Source of the DNA: JBFMFE01 sp040752295
GTDB taxonomy: Bacteria; UBP15; UBA6099; JBFMBQ01
Direction of reading: 5' to 3'
DNA length: 9,505 nt
Assembly (NCBI GenBank): GCA_040752295.1
Contig: JBFMFE010000280.1
Span: 1 to 9,505 of the forward strand
Part shown: positions 1-6,114 of the stretch, in pieces
Layout: every line of letters begins with the position of its first letter
How positions within the stretch are numbered: the first letter of the stretch is position 1
The notes under the pieces: generated by a model
What the model was told of the DNA's origin: nothing
The model's input: only the letters and a program-made list of their open reading frames with translations
Database searches by the model: none
Translations under genes and position numbers: made by a program

Positions 1-70
1 CGTTTTCCCCGGCCGCCCTCCGCGGGTGGTTGGGGCCCACGCCGGACGCCCCAGCCCGGACCCCAACGAC

Positions 71-1912
71 ATGAGCACGCCCGACGCGATAACGCCCGAA
101 CCACGCCCGACCGCGCGCCGGTTTTTCAAAACCTCCCTCGTCCTTGCCCTCGCCGCGCTGCTGCATTCCCAGGCACGCTGCTCCGAGATAGACGTTCTGA
201 TCGAACGCCTCGACAGGGTCGGCGCGGGTGAACAACTCGAAAAAATCGAGAAGACGGAAAAACCGCCCGCGATAACCACGTACAGACTCGGAGACTGCAT
301 AGACTCAGCCATGCAGGCGAACAAGAAACTCATCGAGAAACGCTCGGGCACGGACGCCATCCAGGGGCAGAAGCTCGTTGACCTCGCCCGCTTCCGCACG
401 CATCTCGAGTTCGCCGGCGCGTTCAACCGGCAGAAAGGCTCCATGCTCAAGAGCTTCTACCCCGCGCTCAACCCCCCGACCTCCATCTCTTCCGCCGGAG
501 GAGTTGACGTCGGCGGGCTTCAGCTCGAATCGCTCAGCGCCTCCGACATCGAAAGCCTCACCGGCATGAGCGCCGCGGAGCTTTCTTCCCTCGCGAGCCA
601 GTTCGGCATAGACGTGTCGCAGTTCGGACTGCGCCGCGCCCCCCTGCCGCAGGACAGGACGAATCCCGCCGGGCGTACCGCACAGGCGCAGGTCTGCGTT
701 GACATCACCCCGGTCCAGCAGGCGTGCGTCGAGTTCGACGAGCAGGCAATCGCCTCGGCGGTCGCCTCCTCCCTGTCCTCATCCCTTTTCGGCATTTCCC
801 AGCCGTCGGAGGAACCCGTCTCCGAAAGCGAGTTCTCCTACCGGCTCTCCCGGCGCCTGTTCGAGTTCGGAAAAGACGCCGCGTCCTCCGTGACCGTCAG
901 AACGAACATGCGCACGGCGATCTACAACTACGAGCAGACGTACCGCGAGATCGCGTCCGCGGTGCGGAAGAATTTCTTCCTGGTCCTGCTGAAAAAAGAT
1001 CAGATAAAGACGCGCCACGCGCTGCTCGCCGAGTACGAGGAAAAGTGGGAAAAACTACAGAAACGCTTCGAGATCGCCAAGGACGTGCCCAGAATTGACG
1101 TCTACACCGCGGAACTGGACGTGCTGAACGAGAAACTCCGTATCAACGCCCTCGAAACCGACCTCGCAGTCCTGAAAATGGAACTGCTTCAGCTCATGGG
1201 GAGACCCATCGCCGCCGAATTCGTCGAATTCGAAGGCGAATTCCAGCCGTTCGATTACACCCTCGATGAAATCGTCGAGATCACCAAAAATAACAGCTAT
1301 CAACTCGCTTACCTGAGCGGCGAACTCTCCGAGGAAGAGCGCGAGTACCGCGAGATCGCATGGGACTACCGCCCGGACCTCACCGGAAAAATAGGCATCG
1401 AAAACAAGCGTACCGCTCTCGGTCTCTCCCTCAACAAAAGCGGCGGCACCTACGGCGTAGACCTCGGAGTCGAGCAATTCCTCAATCTCCCCTCTCCCCC
1501 GCTCTCATCCACCGGCTCCGAGAACCATTTCGACGTCGAGTTCAACCTGAACTATCCCTTCCACCGCGGCTCGGAAAAAAGAGGCATCCGCAAACAACAG
1601 CTCGAATCTCTCAACCAGGCGCGCGCAAGGCTCGCGGATCAGGATGAACAGCTCGAACTCACCGCCAGAAAGGCGTACCAGGAGTACCTCGAAGCCCTCG
1701 AACGCGTCAGGCTCCAGGGCGAAACCGTCAACATCTCAAAGCGGCGGCTCGAAATAACCCGCGTCCTGCGCGAACACGGCAAGGTGCCCGAGTTCCAGCT
1801 CGACTCGTTCCGCAACACCTTCTTCCTCGACCAGGACCGCTACTTCACGGAACAGGAAAACGTTATCGTGGCGCAGGAAAACCTCAGACTCGTCATGGGC
1901 GTTTTCGACTGA
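71..1912 (+). CDS. TolC-family outer membrane efflux protein with a large first-loop insertion
   Basis: Probable outer-membrane channel of a type I secretion or RND efflux system, working with an inner-membrane pump and a periplasmic adaptor that are not in this window. Residues are numbered from ATG 71 (613 aa). Twin Arg, a hydrophobic stretch and an S-Q-A site near residue 35 suggest a signal peptide. Two TolC-like repeats follow. The first starts at YRLGDCIDSA (about 71-80), includes LSRRLFEFGK (259-268) and ends near LMGRP (375-379). The second starts at YTLDEIVEI (396-404) and ends at the C-terminus. Each has long charged helices typical of the periplasmic tunnel. The family is usually about 420-500 aa. 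The excess is mostly a Ser-rich, helix-poor insertion at about residues 125-253 containing two Cys (209, 219). The reading frame stays open to the window edge and also has a GTG at 26, so the start is uncertain; ATG 71 is chosen because it puts the signal peptide near the N-terminus. I see no clear ribosome binding site. Family call is firm; substrate is unknown. Confidence 0.85.
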   Translation: MSTPDAITPEPRPTARRFFKTSLVLALAALLHSQARCSEIDVLIERLDRVGAGEQLEKIEKTEKPPAITTYRLGDCIDSAMQANKKLIEKRSGTDAIQGQKLVDLARFRTHLEFAGAFNRQKGSMLKSFYPALNPPTSISSAGGVDVGGLQLESLSASDIESLTGMSAAELSSLASQFGIDVSQFGLRRAPLPQDRTNPAGRTAQAQVCVDITPVQQACVEFDEQAIASAVASSLSSSLFGISQPSEEPVSESEFSYRLSRRLFEFGKDAASSVTVRTNMRTAIYNYEQTYREIASAVRKNFFLVLLKKDQIKTRHALLAEYEEKWEKLQKRFEIAKDVPRIDVYTAELDVLNEKLRINALETDLAVLKMELLQLMGRPIAAEFVEFEGEFQPFDYTLDEIVEITKNNSYQLAYLSGELSEEEREYREIAWDYRPDLTGKIGIENKRTALGLSLNKSGGTYGVDLGVEQFLNLPSPPLSSTGSENHFDVEFNLNYPFHRGSEKRGIRKQQLESLNQARARLADQDEQLELTARKAYQEYLEALERVRLQGETVNISKRRLEITRVLREHGKVPEFQLDSFRNTFFLDQDRYFTEQENVIVAQENLRLVMGVFD

Positions 1913-1916
1913 AAAC
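1901..1916. repeat. Small inverted repeat over the tolC-like stop codon
   Basis: GTTTTC and GAAAAC form perfect 6-base arms around a 4-base loop (GACT), spanning the TGA stop at 1910-1912. The arms are A/T-rich and no T tract follows, so it is a poor intrinsic terminator. The rest of the convergent gap (1917-1990) holds the 8-base palindrome TCCCGGGA but no convincing terminator for either converging gene. Confidence 0.35.
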
Positions 1917-1990
1917 CGCCCCGGTATTAACCGCTCCCTCCCGGGAAAAGAACAACGGAACAGTGCGGAACGCGAAAAGCGGGGCTTATC

Positions 1991-3760
1991 CTACAGCGAA
2001 AACTTCTCGTCCTCGACTATCTTTCCCGCGATCCGCCTGAAGGCGGCGACGACGTTGAAATCGAAATGCGGCACTCCCCTGTTGAACGCCTCCAGATGCT
2101 TCGCCAGCCTGTCGCCCTCTTCTGCGGCGTTCAGCAGCCGCCTCCCTAAAACCGCGATCTGGTCAGCGCAGTCGGCAACCACGCACCCTGCGACGTCCGC
2201 CTGCACCGCGCACTTCTCCGCCCCCCTTTCCTCCATCAACTGGAGAACCCGGCACAGTACGCTGTCCATGGCGAACGAAGCCATCATCATGTCCGCCATC
2301 ATCATGAGCAGCTCCTGCTCCTTCTGAATGTTCGCCATATACTTCTGGATGGCGGCGCCGGAGGCGTACATCGCGGCTTTTTTCGCGAGGTTGCAAGCCC
2401 TGACCGCGCCGGCGAGAGGTCCCCCGTCCCCGGCTTCGATTTCCCCCGTCGCCAGTTCCTTCATCACCCTGGCGGAATAGTCCATGACCGGCAGGGAACC
2501 CTTCATCCCGCGCTTCAGTATCGTGCCCGGAATAAGCATCCGGTTGATCTCGTTGGTCCCCTCGAAAATCCTGTTGATCCGGGAATCCCTGTAAGCCTTC
2601 TCCGCGGGGTACTCGGCGGTGAAACCGTATCCCCCGTGTATCTGCACCGCCTCATCCGCGGCGAAATCGAGGCACTCCGAACCGTAGACCTTGATGATCG
2701 AATCCTCGACGGCGTACTCCTCTATCGCCTCGATCACCCTCTGCTGGGCGTCGTCCGTAGTCTTATCAATCCGCGCAATCGCCTCGTCCATCAGCCCGGC
2801 GACGCGGTAAGACATGCTCTCGCCCGCGTAGATGCGGCACGCGACCTTCGCGATCTTCTCGCCGATCGCCCCGAATCTGGTGAGCGGCGTGTTGAACTGC
2901 TCCCTCTGGTTGCCGTATTTCACCGCCTGAATCAGAACGTTCTTGGCGCCCCCTATGGCGCCGATTCCCAGCTTGAACCTGCCTATGTTCAGGATGTTGA
3001 ACGCGATCTTGTGCCCCTTGCCGATGTCATAAAGGACGTTCTCAACGGGCACTTTCACGTTCTCGAAAATGACCTGAGTCGTGGAGGACCCCTTGATCCC
3101 CATCTTCTTTTCCTCGGGACCGACCGACAGCCCCTCGGAGTTCCTGTCAACGATGAACCCCGTGAACTTCTCGCCGTCCACCTTCGCGTAGACTATGAAC
3201 ATGTCCGCGAACCCCGCGTTGGTGATGAACTGCTTGGTTCCGTTCAGGACATAGTGCCTGCCGTCCCCGCTGAGGACCGCCTTCGTCTTGATGGACATCG
3301 CGTCGGAGCCGGCGGTCGGCTCGGTGAGGGCGTAGGCGGAAATCTTCTCCGCGGCGCCGAGAAGAGGCAGGAATTTTTTCTTTTGCTCCTCGTTGCCGAA
3401 AAACACGATCGGGAGGGTTCCGATGCCGGTGTGCGCTCCGAGGGCGCAGGAGAACGTCCCGTTGAGCGCCAGTTTCTCCGCCACAAGCATCGAGGTCGCC
3501 TTGTCCTGCTCGAGTCCATCGTACTTTTCCGGAATGTCAATCATGCAAAGACCGAGTTCCGCGGCTTTCTTTATCAGACCCGGCAGAAGCCCCTCTTTCA
3601 TCTCGTCTATTTCTTCGCCGAGGGGCACAACGTCCTTGAGCATGAAATCCTCTGCCGTCTTCGCCATCATCCTCTGTTCCTCGGTGAAATACTCCGGGAT
3701 GAAGATCTTCCTCATCCCCGCCGGTTCGAACATGAAAGCCCCGCCCCTGTATTCGGTCAT
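1991..3760 (-). CDS. Acyl-CoA dehydrogenase, long/very-long-chain (FadE / VLCAD-like) type
   Basis: FAD enzyme expected to catalyse the first beta-oxidation step, alpha,beta-dehydrogenation of an acyl-CoA to trans-2-enoyl-CoA, passing electrons to electron-transfer flavoprotein. The 589-aa protein has the N-terminal helical domain (about 25-140), the beta middle domain with acyl-CoA dehydrogenase signature 1 (ALTEPTAGSDA, 144-154), and the C-terminal helical domain with signature 2 (QIHGGYGF, 373-380). Catalytic-base motif RIFEGTNEI places the Glu at 400, the position used by short-, medium- and very-long-chain enzymes. A further ~165 residues follow (425-589), as in VLCAD/ACAD9 and Bacillus FadE rather than ~380-aa short-chain enzymes. 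A Met-rich helix (about 486-498) lies in this extension. ATG 3760 is supported by AAAGGAGA 8 bases upstream. The gene has its own promoter and a palindromic site over the transcription start. No thiolase, hydratase or ETF gene is adjacent, so chain-length preference and pathway direction are inferred from the family. Confidence 0.95.
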   Translation of the reverse strand: MTEYRGGAFMFEPAGMRKIFIPEYFTEEQRMMAKTAEDFMLKDVVPLGEEIDEMKEGLLPGLIKKAAELGLCMIDIPEKYDGLEQDKATSMLVAEKLALNGTFSCALGAHTGIGTLPIVFFGNEEQKKKFLPLLGAAEKISAYALTEPTAGSDAMSIKTKAVLSGDGRHYVLNGTKQFITNAGFADMFIVYAKVDGEKFTGFIVDRNSEGLSVGPEEKKMGIKGSSTTQVIFENVKVPVENVLYDIGKGHKIAFNILNIGRFKLGIGAIGGAKNVLIQAVKYGNQREQFNTPLTRFGAIGEKIAKVACRIYAGESMSYRVAGLMDEAIARIDKTTDDAQQRVIEAIEEYAVEDSIIKVYGSECLDFAADEAVQIHGGYGFTAEYPAEKAYRDSRINRIFEGTNEINRMLIPGTILKRGMKGSLPVMDYSARVMKELATGEIEAGDGGPLAGAVRACNLAKKAAMYASGAAIQKYMANIQKEQELLMMMADMMMASFAMDSVLCRVLQLMEERGAEKCAVQADVAGCVVADCADQIAVLGRRLLNAAEEGDRLAKHLEAFNRGVPHFDFNVVAAFRRIAGKIVEDEKFSL

Positions 3761-3768
3761 CGTCTGTC

Positions 3769-3776
3769 TCTCCTTT
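3769..3776 (-). promoter_or_regulatory. Ribosome binding site of the acyl-CoA dehydrogenase
   Basis: On the minus strand the sequence reads AAAGGAGA, eight bases before the ATG at 3758-3760. It matches the anti-Shine-Dalgarno well and fixes this start over the in-frame Met codons 10 and 16. Confidence 0.85.
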
Positions 3777-3780
3777 CGAT

Positions 3781-3800
3781 TTCAGTGATTTTCACATGAA
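3781..3800. repeat. Leader hairpin carrying a TGTGAAAA motif
   Basis: On the minus strand TTCA-T-GTGA, a loop of AAA, then TCACTGAA form an 8-base-pair stem with one bulged T. It sits immediately 5' of the dehydrogenase ribosome binding site. Its TGTGAAAA core repeats the sequence in the palindrome at 3855-3870, so it could be a second, imperfectly spaced protein site or an RNA hairpin; the sequence cannot tell which. Confidence 0.45.
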
Positions 3801-3807
3801 CGGAATC

Positions 3808-3821
3808 CTGGTGCGAACCAG
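3808..3821. repeat. Short perfect inverted repeat in the dehydrogenase leader
   Basis: CTGGT and ACCAG are perfect 5-base arms around a 4-base loop. It lies mid-leader in the predicted transcript of the acyl-CoA dehydrogenase. It could form a small hairpin; no function can be assigned and chance is possible. Confidence 0.3.
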
Positions 3822-3854
3822 ACTGAGATAAAGATGAAACCGGCGCGTCGAATA

Positions 3855-3870
3855 TGTGAATGTTTTCACA
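3855..3870. promoter_or_regulatory. CRP/FNR-type operator-like palindrome
   Basis: The plus strand reads TGTGA-ATGTTT-TCACA, a perfect match to the CRP half-site pattern TGTGA-N6-TCACA; arms extend to six bases (TGTGAA/TTCACA). The centre lies about 14 bases downstream of the -10 box, so the site covers the expected transcription start and the first transcribed bases. In that position a bound protein would be expected to repress the acyl-CoA dehydrogenase promoter. Which regulator binds is unknown; a CRP/FNR-family protein is the natural guess, but other families also use such palindromes. Confidence 0.6.
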
Positions 3871-3875
3871 AGTGC

Positions 3876-3905
3876 ATTATATCACTTCACTCAGGCGGCT
3901 GTCAA
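3876..3905 (-). promoter_or_regulatory. Consensus sigma70-type promoter of the acyl-CoA dehydrogenase
   Basis: On the minus strand a perfect -35 box TTGACA (3905-3900) is followed after 18 bases by a perfect -10 box TATAAT (3881-3876). Both hexamers match consensus exactly within G+C-rich DNA, which is unlikely by chance. Transcription would begin near 3868-3870, giving a leader of roughly 110 bases before ATG 3760. No other gene lies between it and the dehydrogenase. Confidence 0.85.
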
Positions 3906-3932
3906 CAACATAGTTTGTGATTCCGCGGCGAA

Positions 3933-3944
3933 CCGTTCAAACGG
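3933..3944. repeat. Short inverted repeat downstream of the operon
   Basis: CCGTT-CA-AACGG is a perfect 5-base inverted repeat with a 2-base centre, just past the stop codon of the last operon gene at 3960. No U tract follows on the minus strand, so it is not a recognisable intrinsic terminator. The operon may end by another mechanism or read through into the dehydrogenase. Confidence 0.25.
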
Positions 3945-3959
3945 AGAAGTGTCCGGCTC

Positions 3960-4679
3960 TCAGCGGGCGACCGTTCTCTCGTGAAGGACGGGGCTGAAAC
4001 CCATCTCCTCGAGGAGGCGGACGTCGTTTTCTGCAAGGTGGCGGAAGTAATACTCGGACACGACGACGTAATACAGACCGTCGCCTCCCCGCTCCGTCTT
4101 AGCCTTCGGGAAACCCTGTTTCACAAGCACGTCCCGCAGCGTATCGGTCCTGATCCCGCTGTCGGAAAAACCAACCCTCACGGAATACCACGCGACGTTC
4201 TCGTCAACGCGCCCGGGCTTGATTTTTTCTATGACGACCTTCGTCCCCGCGGGCTTCGTCCCGGCGGGAGCAGCGGCAGCGGGCTTTTCCACGGGCTTCG
4301 AAGCGGGCGTGACCGCCGGCGCGGGCGCCGGCTTTTCCTCCCTGCGCGCAACGCTCGCCACGCTGGACCGGGGCGGCTCCTTCGCCGCCGGACGTCCCAC
4401 GGCGCCGGCGGGAGGGGGTACGGGCGCCCTCGGCGCAGGCAACGGCGCGGGAGGCGCGGCAGGTTCCACCCGCTTTTCCGCCGGTTCCTCAATCCGCTTC
4501 ACCGCCGCCGCAGGCGGACGTCCGGCAACCGGCGCCTCCCCCCGAAACGGTTCCCGTGTTAAACCTCCGACCCGGATGAACGCAAGGACCGCCGCGCAGC
4601 ACAGAAACGCCATCACGGCAAGCGCAAGCCCCGTTGCGCTGTAACCTCCGCTCCGGTCTCCGGTCCTCACCTGAAACAC
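3960..4679 (-). CDS. Membrane-anchored proline-rich protein with SPOR-like C-terminal domain
   Basis: Predicted bitopic inner-membrane protein, 239 aa. A short N-terminus is followed by one hydrophobic segment (about 15-36). Next comes a low-complexity Pro/Ala linker with scattered Lys, Arg and Glu (about 41-147), long enough to reach into the periplasm. The compact C-terminal domain (about 163-236) begins WYSVRVGF and contains a second YYVVV strand; the alternation of strands and helices resembles SPOR domains, which bind glycan strands denuded of stem peptides and often occur in cell-division or wall-remodelling proteins. The SPOR assignment is from pattern only. The gene is last in the operon, 12 bases after yajC. 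The start shown is GTG with a weak ribosome binding site; another in-frame GTG at codon 4 is possible. Role inferred: peptidoglycan-associated envelope protein. Confidence 0.8.
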   Translation of the reverse strand: MFQVRTGDRSGGYSATGLALAVMAFLCCAAVLAFIRVGGLTREPFRGEAPVAGRPPAAAVKRIEEPAEKRVEPAAPPAPLPAPRAPVPPPAGAVGRPAAKEPPRSSVASVARREEKPAPAPAVTPASKPVEKPAAAAPAGTKPAGTKVVIEKIKPGRVDENVAWYSVRVGFSDSGIRTDTLRDVLVKQGFPKAKTERGGDGLYYVVVSEYYFRHLAENDVRLLEEMGFSPVLHERTVAR

Positions 4680-4691
4680 CCGCGAGCCAGC

Positions 4692-4973
4692 CTATTCCTC
4701 GGGTTCTTCTCTCTTGGTGACCGAGCTGACCCCGCTGCGCGCTATTCTCACCTCAACGTTTTTCGCTATCTTCACCCGCAGCGACTGCTCGTTCACCTTC
4801 ATTATCGTGCCGTAAATCCCGCCCGTTGTTATGATCTTGTCTCCCACGTTGAGAGCGTTGAGCATATTCTGCCGCTTCTTCTGGTACACCCGCTGGGGGC
4901 GGATCAGGAGAAAATAGAATATCGCCACCATGAAAATCAGAAATATGAGCTGCCCTGCCGGCGCCGACTTCAT
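4692..4973 (-). CDS. yajC: Sec translocon accessory protein YajC
   Basis: Small single-pass inner-membrane protein that associates with SecD-SecF and supports the SecYEG translocon. At 93 aa it is of normal length for the family. One membrane segment (about 8-24) ends at the hallmark FYFLLIRPQR (19-28), followed by a basic stretch and a small soluble domain with VGDKIITTGGIYG (43-55), also typical of YajC. Its ATG overlaps the tgt stop codon by four bases (ATGA), implying translational coupling, and it has a strong ribosome binding site. tgt-yajC is a common bacterial gene pair. secD and secF, which often follow, are not here; a SPOR-like gene follows instead. Confidence 0.96.
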   Translation of the reverse strand: MKSAPAGQLIFLIFMVAIFYFLLIRPQRVYQKKRQNMLNALNVGDKIITTGGIYGTIMKVNEQSLRVKIAKNVEVRIARSGVSSVTKREEPEE

Positions 4974-6076
4974 GATTCACCCTCCTCGTATTTCGCGACG
5001 AAATCCCTTCTGAGCGATTCGAATCTCCCCTCCACTATCGCGTCCCTCGCGAGGTTCATCATTTTAGCATAAAAGCACAGATTGTGAAACGTGGCGAGGC
5101 GCGCCGCCGTTATCTCGTTCGACATGAAGAGGTGGCGCACATAGGCGCGGGAATACCTTTCGCACACCTCACACCCGCATTCCGGGTCGAGCGGCGCCTC
5201 GCTTTTCGCGTGTTTCGCGTTCCTGAGCGCCACTCTGCCCCGCGCCGTGAAGACCGCGCCGTTCCTCGCCATCCGCGTCGGAAGCACGCAGTCGAACATG
5301 TCGCAGCCGGACCCCACGGCGTGTAGTACGTCCGGCGGCGTCCCCACACCCATGACGTACCGGGGTCGGTCAGCGGGCAGAAACCCGGCGGTCAGCTCCG
5401 TCATCTCACGCGTCAGTTCCCGAGGCTCGCCCACGCTGACGCCGCCGACAGCGTAGCCCGGAAAATCCAGCGCCGTCAGCTCATGCGCCGACCTCTCTCT
5501 CATCTCCGGATAGACGCCGCCCTGCACGATTCCGAAGAGCGCCCGCCCCTCGGGCAGGTCCACCTTCCTGCACCGCGACGCCCACCGCCCCGTGAGCGCC
5601 GCCGCCCGCTCGATCTCCTGCGCCGGGGCGCCGTAGGGCGGGCACACGTCCAGCGCCATCATGATGTCCGCGCCGAGGCGCGCCTGAAGCTCTACGCAGC
5701 TCTCCGGCGTGAAAAAATGCGCCGAGCCGTCGAGGTGCGACCTGAATTCCACGCCCGTTTCCTCAATCCTCGTCATCCCCTTGAGGCTGAAAATCTGGTA
5801 ACCCCCGCTGTCCGTCAGTATAAGTCCGCCCCACCCCATGAATTTCCGCAGCCCGCCCGCCGCCTCCACCACTTCCACGCCGGGGCGCAGGTAAAGATGG
5901 TACGCGTTGCACAGAACCAGCCCGAATCCCATACGGTCTATCTCCTCCGCTGTCATCGCCTTCACAACGCCCCGGGTTCCCACGGGCATGAACGCGGGCG
6001 TCCTGAATTCCCCGGCGCCAAGCCTGCACGCGCCCGCGCGCGCCTTCCCGTCCACCACCTCGATCCTGAACTCCAA
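4970..6076 (-). CDS. tgt: Queuine tRNA-ribosyltransferase (tRNA-guanine transglycosylase)
   Basis: Exchanges guanine-34 in GUN anticodons (Tyr, His, Asn, Asp tRNAs) for the queuosine precursor preQ1. The 368-aa length is normal for bacterial Tgt. Visible motifs: TPAFMPVGT (26-34); LTDSGGYQIFSL (87-98), with Asp89 matching the substrate-site Asp; ALDVCPP (141-147); GGVSVGEP (211-218); and DMFDCVLPTR (259-268), where Asp262 aligns with the catalytic nucleophile. The C-terminal zinc site is complete: Cys300, Cys302, Cys305 and His331. The start is TTG at 6074-6076: an in-frame stop lies a few codons upstream and the N-terminus aligns well with the family, although the ribosome binding site is weak. 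It follows glycosyltransferase A by 38 bases and overlaps yajC. The residue after PTR is Met rather than the Asn or Ser I recall in E. coli and Zymomonas enzymes. Confidence 0.96.
   Translation of the reverse strand: MEFRIEVVDGKARAGACRLGAGEFRTPAFMPVGTRGVVKAMTAEEIDRMGFGLVLCNAYHLYLRPGVEVVEAAGGLRKFMGWGGLILTDSGGYQIFSLKGMTRIEETGVEFRSHLDGSAHFFTPESCVELQARLGADIMMALDVCPPYGAPAQEIERAAALTGRWASRCRKVDLPEGRALFGIVQGGVYPEMRERSAHELTALDFPGYAVGGVSVGEPRELTREMTELTAGFLPADRPRYVMGVGTPPDVLHAVGSGCDMFDCVLPTRMARNGAVFTARGRVALRNAKHAKSEAPLDPECGCEVCERYSRAYVRHLFMSNEITAARLATFHNLCFYAKMMNLARDAIVEGRFESLRRDFVAKYEEGES
4981..4987 (-). promoter_or_regulatory. Ribosome binding site of yajC
   Basis: The minus strand reads GAGGAGG seven bases before the yajC ATG, inside the last codons of tgt. 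It is the strongest Shine-Dalgarno in the operon, so yajC may be translated independently as well as by coupling to tgt. Confidence 0.8.
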
Positions 6077-6114
6077 CGGCGCCCCCGAAAGCTGTTATCC
6101 TCGCCCCGGAGCAG

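Noticed and set aside
176..184. Lipoprotein signal (Cys after the TolC-like signal peptide)
   Set aside because: The residues before the Cys are Q-A-R, which do not fit a lipobox; cleavage after S-Q-A by signal peptidase I is more likely.
2636..3799. 387-codon open frame on the plus strand opposite the acyl-CoA dehydrogenase
   Set aside because: It is antisense to a gene with clear domains and catalytic residues. Its translation is Arg/Leu/His-rich with no recognisable motif, as expected from codon bias in G+C-rich DNA.
3933..3944. CCGTT-CA-AACGG as an intrinsic terminator for the operon
   Set aside because: The stem is too short, the loop is only two bases and no U tract follows on the minus strand.
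4219..4644. Ala/Gly-rich plus-strand open frame
   Set aside because: It mirrors the Pro/Ala linker of the SPOR-like gene; the low-complexity composition is a reverse-complement effect.
5260..5285. Met in place of the usual residue after PTR in Tgt as a sign of altered function
   Set aside because: This position already differs between the E. coli and Zymomonas enzymes as I recall them, and the nucleophile Asp262 and the zinc ligands are intact.
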